Assembly (NCBI RefSeq): GCF_902498915.1
Contig: NZ_CABVLQ010000001.1
Length of the DNA: 64,000 nucleotides
Source: Escherichia ruysiae
Lineage (GTDB): Bacteria > Pseudomonadota > Gammaproteobacteria > Enterobacterales > Enterobacteriaceae
Direction: 5' to 3' (one strand)
Part shown: positions 32,912 to 45,451 of the stretch, piece after piece
How positions within the stretch are numbered: position 1 is the first letter of the stretch
How the letters are laid out: each line of letters starts with the position of its first letter
Notes under the pieces: generated by a model
Databases searched by the model: none
What the model saw: the letters and a program-made list of their open reading frames with translations, nothing else
Told to the model about the DNA's origin: nothing
Position numbers and translations under genes: made by a program

Positions 32912-32936
32912 AGGCACCTTCGGGTGCCTTTTTTAT
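32912..32936 (+). terminator. metA terminator
   Basis: Hairpin AGGCACC-TTCG-GGTGCCT followed by TTTTTATTT, 45 bases after the metA stop. Confidence 0.9.
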
Positions 32937-33014
32937 TTCCGAAACACACCGCAACAGGTGAATAAATTTTATTCTTATTGTTATCAGTAAGTTAAATGCA
33001 ATTTAAATTAAAAA

Positions 33015-33048
33015 TGGAAATTGTTTTTGATTTTGCATTTTAAATGAG
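33015..33048 (+). promoter_or_regulatory. IclR operator and promoter region of aceBAK
   Basis: The A/T-rich stretch TGGAAATTGTTTTTGATTTT followed by GCATTTTAAATGAG is the known IclR-bound region of aceBAK, about 90-120 bases before aceB. The repressor gene iclR lies downstream of the operon in this window. Confidence 0.8.
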
Positions 33049-33135
33049 TAGTCTTAGTTGTGCTGAACGAAAAGCGCACAACGATCCTTCGTTCACAGTG
33101 GGGAAGTTTTCGGATCCATGACGAGGAGCTGCACG

Positions 33136-34737
33136 ATGACTGAACAGGCAACAACAACCGATGAACTGGCTTTCACAAGGCCGTATGGCGAGCAGGAGAA
33201 GCAAATTCTTACTGCCGAAGCGGTAGAATTTCTGACTGAGCTGGTGACGCATTTTACGCCACAACGCAATAAACTTCTGGCAGCGCGCATTCAGCAGCAG
33301 CAAGATATTGATAACGGAACGTTGCCTGATTTTATTTCGGAAACAGCTTCCATTCGTGATGCTGGCTGGAAAATTCGCGGGATTCCTGCGGACTTAGAAG
33401 ATCGTCGGGTAGAGATAACTGGCCCGGTAGAGCGCAAGATGGTGATCAACGCGCTCAACGCCAATGTGAAAGTCTTTATGGCCGATTTCGAAGATTCACT
33501 GGCTCCGGACTGGAACAAAGTGATCGACGGGCAAATTAACCTGCGTGATGCGGTTAACGGCACCATCAGTTACACCAACGAATCCGGCAAAATTTATCAA
33601 CTCAAACCCAATCCGGCTGTTTTAATTTGTCGGGTACGCGGTCTGCACTTGCCGGAAAAACATGTCACCTGGCGCGGCGAAGCGATCCCAGGCAGCCTGT
33701 TTGATTTTGCCCTCTATTTCTTCCACAACTACCAGGCGCTATTAGCAAAAGGCAGCGGTCCCTATTTCTATCTGCCGAAAACCCAGTCCTGGCAGGAAGC
33801 GGCCTGGTGGAGCGAAGTCTTTAGCTATGCCGAAGATCGCTTTAATCTGCCGCGCGGCACTATCAAGGCGACGTTGCTGATCGAAACGCTGCCTGCCGTG
33901 TTCCAGATGGACGAAATTCTCTATGCGTTGCGCGACCATATTGTGGGTCTGAATTGCGGTCGCTGGGATTACATCTTCAGCTATATCAAAACGTTGAAAA
34001 ACTATTCCGATCGTGTCCTGCCAGACAGACAGGCTGTGACGATGGATAAACCGTTCCTTAATGCCTACTCACGCCTGTTAATCAAAACCTGCCATAAACG
34101 CGGCGCATTTGCGATGGGCGGCATGGCGGCGTTTATTCCGAGCAAAGATGAAGAGCGCAATAACCAGGTGCTCAACAAAGTGAAAGCGGATAAATCGCTG
34201 GAAGCGAATAACGGTCACGATGGCACATGGATCGCCCATCCAGGCCTTGCTGATACCGCAATGGCGGTTTTCAACGACATCCTCGGCTCCCGCAAAAATC
34301 AGCTTGAGGTGATGCGCGAAAAAGACGCGCCGATTACCGCCGATCAACTGCTGGCACCTTGTGACGGTGAACGCACCGAAGAAGGTATGCGCGCCAATAT
34401 TCGCGTAGCCGTCCAGTACATCGAGGCATGGATCTCCGGCAACGGTTGTGTGCCGATTTATGGCCTGATGGAAGATGCGGCGACGGCTGAAATCTCCCGT
34501 ACTTCCATCTGGCAGTGGATCCATCATCAAAAAACCTTGAGTAATGGCAAACCGGTGACCAAAGCCCTGTTCCGCCAGATGCTGGGGGAAGAGATGAAGG
34601 TCATTGCCAGCGAACTGGGCGAAGAGCGTTTCTCCCAGGGGCGTTTTGACGACGCCGCACGCCTGATGGAACAGATCACCACTTCTGATGAGTTAATTGA
34701 TTTCCTGACCCTGCCAGGCTACCGCCTGTTAGCGTAA
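33136..34737 (+). CDS. aceB: Malate synthase A
   Basis: Second glyoxylate-bypass enzyme: condenses glyoxylate and acetyl-CoA to malate. The 533-residue protein has the KVFMADFEDSLAPDW region, the glyoxylate-binding ICRVRGLHLPE arginine segment (about 170-180), LIETLPAVFQMDEI (about 250-263), and the late GLMEDAATAEISR motif (about 440-455). Start ATG at 33136 (MTEQATTTDE) behind AGGAG; an upstream ATG at 33118 would add six residues. First gene of aceBAK. Confidence 0.98.
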   Translation: MTEQATTTDELAFTRPYGEQEKQILTAEAVEFLTELVTHFTPQRNKLLAARIQQQQDIDNGTLPDFISETASIRDAGWKIRGIPADLEDRRVEITGPVERKMVINALNANVKVFMADFEDSLAPDWNKVIDGQINLRDAVNGTISYTNESGKIYQLKPNPAVLICRVRGLHLPEKHVTWRGEAIPGSLFDFALYFFHNYQALLAKGSGPYFYLPKTQSWQEAAWWSEVFSYAEDRFNLPRGTIKATLLIETLPAVFQMDEILYALRDHIVGLNCGRWDYIFSYIKTLKNYSDRVLPDRQAVTMDKPFLNAYSRLLIKTCHKRGAFAMGGMAAFIPSKDEERNNQVLNKVKADKSLEANNGHDGTWIAHPGLADTAMAVFNDILGSRKNQLEVMREKDAPITADQLLAPCDGERTEEGMRANIRVAVQYIEAWISGNGCVPIYGLMEDAATAEISRTSIWQWIHHQKTLSNGKPVTKALFRQMLGEEMKVIASELGEERFSQGRFDDAARLMEQITTSDELIDFLTLPGYRLLA

Positions 34738-34766
34738 ACCACCACATAACTATGGAGCATCTGCAC

Positions 34767-36071
34767 ATGAAAACCCGTACACAACAAATTGAAGAATTAC
34801 AGAAAGAGTGGACTCAACCGCGTTGGGAAGGCATTACCCGTCCGTACAGCGCGGAAGATGTGGTGAAATTACGCGGTTCGGTCAATCCGGAATGTACGCT
34901 GGCGCAACTGGGTGCGGCGAAAATGTGGCGTCTGCTGCACGGCGAGTCGAAAAAAGGCTACATCAACAGCCTCGGTGCACTGACTGGCGGTCAGGCGCTG
35001 CAACAGGCGAAAGCGGGTATCGAAGCGGTTTACCTGTCTGGCTGGCAGGTAGCGGCGGACGCTAACCTGGCGGCCAGCATGTATCCGGACCAGTCGCTCT
35101 ACCCGGCAAACTCGGTGCCTGCAGTGGTGGAGCGGATCAACAACACCTTCCGTCGTGCGGATCAGATCCAGTGGTCTGCTGGCATTGAGCCGGGCGATCC
35201 GCGCTATGTCGATTACTTCCTGCCGATCGTTGCCGATGCGGAAGCCGGTTTTGGCGGTGTACTTAATGCCTTTGAACTGATGAAAGCGATGATTGAAGCC
35301 GGTGCAGCGGCAGTTCACTTCGAAGATCAGCTCGCTTCAGTGAAAAAATGTGGTCATATGGGCGGCAAAGTGCTGGTGCCGACTCAGGAAGCGATCCAGA
35401 AACTGGTCGCTGCGCGCCTGGCTGCCGATGTTACGGGAGTACCAACCCTGCTGGTTGCTCGTACCGATGCCGATGCGGCGGATCTGATCACCTCCGATTG
35501 CGACCCGTATGACAGCGAATTTATTACCGGCGAGCGTACCAGTGAAGGCTTCTTCCGTACTCATGCTGGCATTGAGCAAGCGATCAGCCGTGGTCTGGCG
35601 TATGCGCCGTATGCCGACCTGGTTTGGTGTGAAACTTCCACGCCAGACCTGGAACTGGCGCGTCGCTTTGCGGAAGCTATCCACGCGAAATATCCGGGCA
35701 AGCTGCTGGCTTATAACTGTTCGCCGTCGTTCAACTGGCAGAAAAACCTCGACGACAAAACTATTGCCAGCTTCCAGCAGCAGTTGTCGGATATGGGCTA
35801 CAAATTCCAGTTCATCACCCTGGCCGGTATCCACAGCATGTGGTTCAACATGTTCGACCTGGCAAACGCCTATGCGCAGGGTGAAGGTATGAAGCACTAT
35901 GTTGAGAAAGTGCAGCAGCCGGAATTTGCTGCCGCGAAAGATGGCTATACCTTCGTTTCTCACCAGCAGGAAGTGGGTACGGGTTACTTCGATAAAGTGA
36001 CGACCATTATTCAGGGCGGCACGTCGTCAGTTACCGCGCTGACCGGCTCCACCGAAGAATCGCAGTTCTAA
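34767..36071 (+). CDS. aceA: Isocitrate lyase
   Basis: Splits isocitrate to succinate and glyoxylate, bypassing the carbon-losing TCA steps during growth on acetate. The 434-residue enzyme has the signature KKCGHMGGK with catalytic Cys195, the metal-binding VADAEAGFGG and VHFEDQ segments, and NCSPSFNW (about 313-320). The start is ATG at 34767 (MKTRTQQIEELQ), with GGAG about nine bases upstream. It lies 29 bases after aceB. Confidence 0.98.
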   Translation: MKTRTQQIEELQKEWTQPRWEGITRPYSAEDVVKLRGSVNPECTLAQLGAAKMWRLLHGESKKGYINSLGALTGGQALQQAKAGIEAVYLSGWQVAADANLAASMYPDQSLYPANSVPAVVERINNTFRRADQIQWSAGIEPGDPRYVDYFLPIVADAEAGFGGVLNAFELMKAMIEAGAAAVHFEDQLASVKKCGHMGGKVLVPTQEAIQKLVAARLAADVTGVPTLLVARTDADAADLITSDCDPYDSEFITGERTSEGFFRTHAGIEQAISRGLAYAPYADLVWCETSTPDLELARRFAEAIHAKYPGKLLAYNCSPSFNWQKNLDDKTIASFQQQLSDMGYKFQFITLAGIHSMWFNMFDLANAYAQGEGMKHYVEKVQQPEFAAAKDGYTFVSHQQEVGTGYFDKVTTIIQGGTSSVTALTGSTEESQF

Positions 36072-36078
36072 TAACCAA

Positions 36079-36104
36079 CGCCCCTTTCCGTAAGGCGAGG
36101 GGCG
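36079..36104 (+). other. Hairpin in the aceA-aceK gap
   Basis: Arms CGCCCCT / AGGGGCG around a 12-base loop within a 48-base intergenic region. Such structures lower aceK expression relative to aceBA. No REP element is present here. Confidence 0.7.
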
Positions 36105-36119
36105 AATTAAGGAGAGGCG

Positions 36120-37844
36120 ATGCCGCGTGGCCTGGAATTACTGATTGCACAAACGATTTTGCAAGGTTTTGACGCCCAGTATGGTCGATTCCTCGAAGTG
36201 ACTTCCGGGGCGCAGCAGCGTTTCGAACAAGCCGACTGGCACGCTGTCCAGCAGGCGATGAAAAACCGTATCCATCTTTATGATCATCACGTTGGTCTGG
36301 TGGTGGAGCAATTGCGCTGTATCACCAACGGGCAAAGCACGGACGCGGCATTTTTACTACACGTCAAAGAGCATTACACCCGGCTGTTGCCGGATTACCC
36401 GCGCTTCGAGATTGCGGAGAGCTTTTTTAACTCCGTGTACTGTCGGTTATTTGACCACCGCTCGCTTACTCCCGAGCGGCTTTTTATCTTTAGCTCCCAG
36501 CCAGAGCGCCGCTTTCGTACCATTCCACGCCCACTGGCGAAAGATTTCTACCCCGATCACGGCTGGGAATCTTTGCTGATGCGCGTTATCAGCGACCTGC
36601 CGTTGCGTCTGCGCTGGCAAAATAAAAGCCGTGACATTCATTACATCATTCGCCATCTGACGGAAACGCTGGGGACAGACAACCTCGCCGAAAGCCATCT
36701 ACAGGTGGCGAACGAACTGTTTTATCGCAATAAAGCCGCCTGGCTGGTGGGCAAACTGATCACGCCTTCCGGCACGTTGCCATTTTTGCTGCCGATCCAC
36801 CAGACGGACGACGGCGAGTTGTTTATTGATACCTGCCTGACGACGACCGCCGAAGCGAGCATCGTCTTTGGCTTCGCGCGATCCTATTTTATGGTTTACG
36901 CGCCGCTGCCTGCTGCGCTGGTCGAATGGTTACGGGAAATTCTGCCGGGAAAAACCACCGCAGAACTGTATATGGCTATCGGCTGCCAGAAACACGCCAA
37001 AACCGAAAGTTACCGCGAATATCTCGTTTATCTACAGGGCTGTAATGAACAGTTTATTGAAGCGCCGGGCATTCGTGGAATGGTGATGCTGGTGTTCACG
37101 CTACCGGGTTTTGATCGGGTATTCAAAGTGATCAAAGATAAATTCGCGCCGCAGAAAGAGATGTCTGCTGCTCACGTCCGCGCCTGCTATCAACTGGTTA
37201 AGGAACACGATCGTGTTGGCCGAATGGCGGATACCCAGGAATTTGAAAACTTTGTACTAGAGAAGCGGCATATTTCCCCGGCATTAATGGAATTACTGCT
37301 CCAGGAAGCGCCGGAAAAAATCACCGATCTTGGAGAACAAATTGTGATTCGCCATCTCTATATCGAACGGCGGATGGTGCCGCTCAATATCTGGCTTGAG
37401 CAAGTTGAAGGGCAGCAACTGCGCGACGCTATTGAAGAGTATGGCAACGCCATTCGCCAGCTTGCCGCCGCCAATATCTTCCCAGGCGACATGCTATTTA
37501 AAAACTTTGGCGTCACTCGTCACGGTCGCGTGGTGTTTTATGATTACGACGAAATTTGCTACATGACGGAAGTTAATTTCCGTGACATCCCGCCGCCGCG
37601 CTACCCGGAAGACGAACTCGCCAGCGAACCGTGGTACAGCGTCTCGCCAGGCGATGTTTTCCCGGAAGAGTTCCGTCACTGGTTATGTGCCGATCCGCGC
37701 ATTGGCTCGCTGTTTGAAGATATGCACGCTGACTTGTTCCGCGCCGATTATTGGCGCGCCTTACAAAAACGTATCCGTGAGGGGCATGTAGAAGATGTCT
37801 ATGCTTATCGGCGCAGGCAGCGGTTTAGCGTGCGGTTTGTATAA
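36120..37844 (+). CDS. aceK: Isocitrate dehydrogenase kinase/phosphatase
   Basis: Bifunctional enzyme that inactivates isocitrate dehydrogenase by phosphorylation and reactivates it, setting the split between TCA cycle and glyoxylate bypass. The kinase-like C-terminal half contains FKVIKDKFAPQKE (ATP-site lysine near 336), MLFKNFGVTRHGRVVFYDYD (catalytic and metal aspartates, about 455-477) and EICYMTE. It has 574 residues, against 578 recalled for K-12: after the shared FSVR the tail reads FV-stop. This altered end coincides with the junction where arpA is missing. Otherwise intact and presumably functional. Confidence 0.97.
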   Translation: MPRGLELLIAQTILQGFDAQYGRFLEVTSGAQQRFEQADWHAVQQAMKNRIHLYDHHVGLVVEQLRCITNGQSTDAAFLLHVKEHYTRLLPDYPRFEIAESFFNSVYCRLFDHRSLTPERLFIFSSQPERRFRTIPRPLAKDFYPDHGWESLLMRVISDLPLRLRWQNKSRDIHYIIRHLTETLGTDNLAESHLQVANELFYRNKAAWLVGKLITPSGTLPFLLPIHQTDDGELFIDTCLTTTAEASIVFGFARSYFMVYAPLPAALVEWLREILPGKTTAELYMAIGCQKHAKTESYREYLVYLQGCNEQFIEAPGIRGMVMLVFTLPGFDRVFKVIKDKFAPQKEMSAAHVRACYQLVKEHDRVGRMADTQEFENFVLEKRHISPALMELLLQEAPEKITDLGEQIVIRHLYIERRMVPLNIWLEQVEGQQLRDAIEEYGNAIRQLAAANIFPGDMLFKNFGVTRHGRVVFYDYDEICYMTEVNFRDIPPPRYPEDELASEPWYSVSPGDVFPEEFRHWLCADPRIGSLFEDMHADLFRADYWRALQKRIREGHVEDVYAYRRRQRFSVRFV

Positions 37845-37859
37845 ATTGGAGGCGAAAAG

Positions 37860-38684
37860 TTACCGCATTCCACCATATGCCAGCGTCACTTCCTTCGCCG
37901 CTTTAATCACCATCGCGCCGAACTCGGTTACGCGGTCATCGGTAATACGTGAAATCGGCCCGGAAATCGAAATTGCGGCAAACGGTTCGCGGTGCTCATC
38001 GAAAATACACGCCGCGAGACAACGCAGTCCCAGCGCATGTTCCTCATCATCAAACGAATAACCTCGTTTGCGCGTTTGCGCGAGATCTTCTTTTAAATGC
38101 ACAGGAGAAACCAGCGTTGCGTGGGTATAGGCATGTAAACCTTTGCGATGCAGCAGCTTCGTCACCTGGTCTTCGCTCAGTTGGGCTAAAAAGGCTTTAC
38201 CGGCACCGGAAGCGTGCATCGGTAATTTACCGCCGATAGGGGCGGACATACGCATCAGATGCGTACACTGTACCTGGTCGATAATAATCGCTTCGTGATC
38301 GCTTTGATCGAGCACCGCCATATTGACCGTTTCGCCAGACTCTTCCATCAGATTACGCAGAATAGGATGGACAATGGCTAACAAATTACGGCTCTGGAGA
38401 AAGCTGCTGCCGACCATAAAAGCATGTGCGCCTATCGCCCAGTGACCCAGTTCGCCAACCTGACGGACAAAGCCTTGTTGCTGCATGGTTGTGAGCAATC
38501 GATGGGTAGTAGAGTTGGGTAATCCGGCTTGTTGCGCCAGTTCGGTTAACGCCACGCTGCCATTGGATTCGGCAATCCACTCCAGTAATTTCAGCCCACG
38601 CGTTAAAGACTGAACCTGTCCAGTCGCAGGTGTGGTGGCAACGGCGGGTTTTCTGCCGCGTTTTGCGGGAATGGGTGCGACCAT
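37860..38684 (-). CDS. iclR: Transcriptional repressor IclR
   Basis: Represses aceBAK and its own gene; glyoxylate and pyruvate act as effectors in E. coli. The 274-residue protein has a winged helix-turn-helix (LTELAQQAGLPNSTTHRLL, about residue 48-66) and a GAF-like effector domain with APIGGKLPMHASGAGKA and LGLRCLAACIFDEH. The start is ATG at 38684 behind AAGGAGG; an upstream ATG adding 13 residues is weaker. It ends 15 bases from aceK, with which it converges. Confidence 0.97.
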   Translation of the reverse strand: MVAPIPAKRGRKPAVATTPATGQVQSLTRGLKLLEWIAESNGSVALTELAQQAGLPNSTTHRLLTTMQQQGFVRQVGELGHWAIGAHAFMVGSSFLQSRNLLAIVHPILRNLMEESGETVNMAVLDQSDHEAIIIDQVQCTHLMRMSAPIGGKLPMHASGAGKAFLAQLSEDQVTKLLHRKGLHAYTHATLVSPVHLKEDLAQTRKRGYSFDDEEHALGLRCLAACIFDEHREPFAAISISGPISRITDDRVTEFGAMVIKAAKEVTLAYGGMR

Positions 38685-38883
38685 GACAGCCTCCTTTTTC
38701 TGTATCGTGGAAATCATTTTCATTTTTATTGTTGGCTAATGCAATAGTTACTGAACTGATCCGATGAGTTAATGTTGAACAAATCTCATGTTGTGTGGTG
38801 GTCGCTTTTACCGCAGATGCGTTTATGCCAGTATGGTTTGTTGAATTTTTATTAAATCTGGGTTGAGCGTGTCGGGAGCAAGT
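38685..38883. other. Divergent iclR-metH promoter region
   Basis: About 200 bases between divergent starts. It must hold the iclR promoter with its autoregulatory site and the metH promoter. I cannot place individual elements with confidence, although the A/T-rich part next to iclR (38700-38740) is a plausible IclR site. Confidence 0.5.
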
Positions 38884-42567
<3,684 letters not shown>

Positions 42568-42599
42568 TTCACAAATCTGTCACTTTTCCTTACAACAAA

Positions 42600-42630
42600 C
42601 AGGGCGCTCAATGAGTGCCCTGTCTCTTTA
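42600..42630 (+). terminator. metH terminator
   Basis: Hairpin CAGGGCGCT-CAATG-AGTGCCCTG followed by TCTCTTTATT, 33 bases after the stop. Confidence 0.85.
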
Positions 42631-42736
42631 TTAATATGAAACACTTATACTGGTCTTATATCGAACCGGAAAAGCGCAGCTCGCCCCCTTCGGTATCTGT
42701 TTCAGGAGCATATAACGATAAGGAGAACCTGAACTC

Positions 42737-44368
42737 GTGTTAACACTGCTTCACCTGCTTTCTGCCGTCGCCCTGCTGGTCTGGGGGACACATATTGTTC
42801 GTACCGGCGTAATGCGCGTCTTCGGTGCGCGCCTGCGTACCGTCCTCAGCCGGAGCGTCGAAAAGAAGCCGCTCGCCTTTTGCGCGGGGATAGGCGTTAC
42901 CGCACTGGTACAGAGCAGTAATGCCACCACCATGCTGGTGACGTCGTTTGTCGCTCAGGATCTGGTTGCCCTTGCACCCGCGTTGGTCATTGTGCTGGGG
43001 GCCGATGTCGGGACGGCGCTAATGGCGCGTATTCTTACCTTCGATTTATCCTGGCTGTCACCGTTACTTATTTTTATCGGCGTGATTTTTTTCCTCGGAC
43101 GCAAACAGTCGCGCGCCGGGCAACTGGGGCGCGTCGGTATCGGTCTTGGGCTGATTTTGCTGGCACTGGAGTTGATTGTGCAGGCAGTAACGCCGATCAC
43201 CCAGGCTAACGGCGTTCAGGTGATCTTTGCCTCGCTGACTGGCGATATTTTACTGGATGCGCTGATTGGCGCGATGTTCGCCATTATCAGTTACTCCAGT
43301 CTTGCCGCCGTACTGCTGACCGCCACCCTGACCGCCGCAGGCATTATCTCCTTCCCGGTGGCGCTCTGCCTGGTCATCGGCGCTAACCTCGGCTCCGGCC
43401 TGCTGGCGATGCTCAACAACAGTGCCGCCAATGCCGCTGCTCGTCGTGTGGCGCTGGGTAGCCTGCTGTTTAAGCTGGTGGGAAGCCTGATTATCCTGCC
43501 GTTTGTCCATGTTCTGGCTGAATCCATGGATAAACTGCCTTTACCAAAAGCGGAACTGGTTATCTATTTCCACGTCTTCTACAACCTTGTGCGCTGTCTG
43601 GTAATGCTGCCATTTGTTGACCCGATGGCGCGGTTTTGCAAAACGATTATTCGCGATGAGCCCGAACTGGATGCCCATCTGAAACCGAAACATCTGGACG
43701 TTAGCGCGCTGGATACGCCAACGCTCGCCCTGGCCAATGCGGCGCGCGAAACATTGCGCATCGGTGACGCAATGGAACAGATGATGGAAGGGCTGAATAA
43801 AGTGATGCACGGCGCACCTCGTGAAGAGAAAGAGCTGCGCAAGCTGGCGGATGATATCAACGTGTTGTATACCGCGATTAAACTTTACCTGGCACGGATG
43901 CCAAAAGAGGAACTGGCGGAGGAAGAGTCTCGTCGCTGGGCGGAAATCATTGAAATGGCGCTCAATCTGGAACAGGCTTCCGATATTGTCGAGCGTATGG
44001 GCAGCGAAATTGCTGACAAATCGCTGGCAGCGCGGCGGGCATTTTCGATTGATGGGTTGAAGGAACTGGATGCGCTCTATGAGCAATTGCTCAGCAATTT
44101 AAAGCTGGCTATGTCGGTTTTCTTCTCTGGCGATGTCACCAGCGCCCGTCGTTTACGCCGCAGTAAGCATCGTTTTCGCATTCTTAATCGCCGTTATTCC
44201 CACGCTCACGTCGATCGCTTGCATCAGCAAAACGTGCAGAGTATTGAAACCAGTTCGTTACATTTAGGCTTACTGGGAGATATGCAGCGTCTGAACTCGC
44301 TGTTTTGTTCGGTGGCTTACAGCGTGCTGGAACAACCAGATGAAGATGAGGGGCGGGACGAGTATTAA
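42737..44368 (+). CDS. yjbB: Na/Pi-cotransporter family phosphate exporter YjbB
   Basis: Inner-membrane protein of 543 residues. The N-terminal half has eight or so membrane segments with the duplicated family motif (QSSNATTMLVTSFVAQ near residue 55-70, and SYSSLAAVLLTA near 190). The C-terminal half (about 340-540) is a soluble, PhoU-like helical domain rich in acidic and basic residues. In E. coli overproduction causes phosphate export. GTG start with AAGGAG 11 bases upstream. Confidence 0.93.
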   Translation: MLTLLHLLSAVALLVWGTHIVRTGVMRVFGARLRTVLSRSVEKKPLAFCAGIGVTALVQSSNATTMLVTSFVAQDLVALAPALVIVLGADVGTALMARILTFDLSWLSPLLIFIGVIFFLGRKQSRAGQLGRVGIGLGLILLALELIVQAVTPITQANGVQVIFASLTGDILLDALIGAMFAIISYSSLAAVLLTATLTAAGIISFPVALCLVIGANLGSGLLAMLNNSAANAAARRVALGSLLFKLVGSLIILPFVHVLAESMDKLPLPKAELVIYFHVFYNLVRCLVMLPFVDPMARFCKTIIRDEPELDAHLKPKHLDVSALDTPTLALANAARETLRIGDAMEQMMEGLNKVMHGAPREEKELRKLADDINVLYTAIKLYLARMPKEELAEEESRRWAEIIEMALNLEQASDIVERMGSEIADKSLAARRAFSIDGLKELDALYEQLLSNLKLAMSVFFSGDVTSARRLRRSKHRFRILNRRYSHAHVDRLHQQNVQSIETSSLHLGLLGDMQRLNSLFCSVAYSVLEQPDEDEGRDEY

Positions 44369-44380
44369 TACAGGAACCCT

Positions 44381-44451
44381 GTAGGCCTGATAAGACGCGT
44401 CAAGCGTCGCATCAGGCATTGTGTACAAGATGCCGGATAATGCATCCGGCA
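44381..44451. repeat. REP pair between yjbB and pepE
   Basis: GTAGGCCTGATAAGACGCGT followed by CAAGCGTCGCATCAGGCATT, then a second inverted unit ATGCCGGATAATGCATCCGG. Convergent intergenic position, as usual for BIMEs. Confidence 0.85.
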
Positions 44452-44457
44452 ATTTAC

Positions 44458-45147
44458 TTAAAAACGGTGCCCGGCTTCCAGCGGTACTGCTTCCTCACCC
44501 GCTTTAAACACATAGGTGGTATTCGGGCCGCCCAGCGTAGCGTGACCTTTACTCACCGTGATCCAGTTACCTTCCGGCAGACCAATAATCGTCAACTCTG
44601 GCGCAACCACCAGCAGTTCGCGAATACGCTGCTCGCGTGTTTCACCTTTGTGGCCTTCCGGCAGCGCGTTGGTGAAGTGCGGGTTGATTTGCAGCGGGAA
44701 CAGATTTAGCGCATCGAAACCTTGCGGATCGACAATCGGCATATCGTTGGTGGTGCGGATAGTTGGGCAAGCGAGGTTAGCGCCTGCGCTCCAGCCAATA
44801 TACAGCGCGCCGCGTTTCACCACGTCAACAATTGGTGCCAGCAGACCGCGCACACGACATTCCTTCAGTAACTGGAAAGTGTTGCCACCGCCGACAATCA
44901 CGATTTCCGCATTTTCAATCGCGGCAACAGGATCGGCAACACTATGAATACCGGTGACAGAAACACCCAGCGGAGCGAGAACCGCAGCCGTTTTGGCGGT
45001 GTAATCATCCCAGGTTTGCGTTACGCCAGCGAAAGGAATAAACACCGCTGAACGGCGACCCTGCAACTGTTCAGCAATCAGCGGCAGCGCATGTTCCAGC
45101 CAGGCTTTTCCCGGCAGCGTCGAGTTACTCAATAAAAGCAGTTCCAT
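44458..45147 (-). CDS. pepE: Alpha-aspartyl dipeptidase (peptidase E)
   Basis: Cytosolic serine peptidase of family S51 that cleaves dipeptides with N-terminal aspartate. The 229-residue protein has the nucleophile serine in YIGWSAGANLACPTI (about residue 120), then PIVDPQGFDALNLFPLQINPHF with the aspartate and histidine of the triad. RBS GGAG. Normal length. Confidence 0.96.
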   Translation of the reverse strand: MELLLLSNSTLPGKAWLEHALPLIAEQLQGRRSAVFIPFAGVTQTWDDYTAKTAAVLAPLGVSVTGIHSVADPVAAIENAEIVIVGGGNTFQLLKECRVRGLLAPIVDVVKRGALYIGWSAGANLACPTIRTTNDMPIVDPQGFDALNLFPLQINPHFTNALPEGHKGETREQRIRELLVVAPELTIIGLPEGNWITVSKGHATLGGPNTTYVFKAGEEAVPLEAGHRF

Positions 45148-45293
45148 TACTTCTCCGGTTAGTAAGAAATCACGGGAGCCATGCTACCACCGCGAATTTC
45201 ACCACTTACTGACATGGCTCACGATGTCGTGTATTGCACCAGGCATTCTGGGGACGGTTGGCAAACAAGGCGTTGAGATTGATGACAGCGTAA

Positions 45294-45396
45294 GATGGCC
45301 TGATGCGCTACGCGTATCAGGCCTACCAGATAATTACAAAATATTGAATTTTCAATATTTTGTAGGCCGAATAAGGCGTTCACGCCGCATCCGGCA
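45294..45396. repeat. BIME: two REPs flanking a 28-base palindrome
   Basis: REP unit GATGGCCTGATGCGCTACGC…CAGGCCTAC (45294-45326), then a palindrome with 13-base perfect arms ACAAAATATTGAA / TTCAATATTTTGT (45336-45363), then a second REP TAGGCCGAATAAGGCG…CATCCGGCA (to 45396). It lies at the downstream end of the sorbose operon, next to pepE. The rest of the 304-base gap holds nothing I recognise. Confidence 0.85.
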
Positions 45397-45451
45397 TAAA
45401 CAACGCGCACTTTGCCAGTAATCTGAGCGCCCTTTAAGGCGCTGATGTTTC

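Noticed and set aside
44380..45400. CRISPR array at the repeats around pepE
   Set aside because: The repeats are REP/BIME palindromes without regular spacing or unique equal-length spacers.
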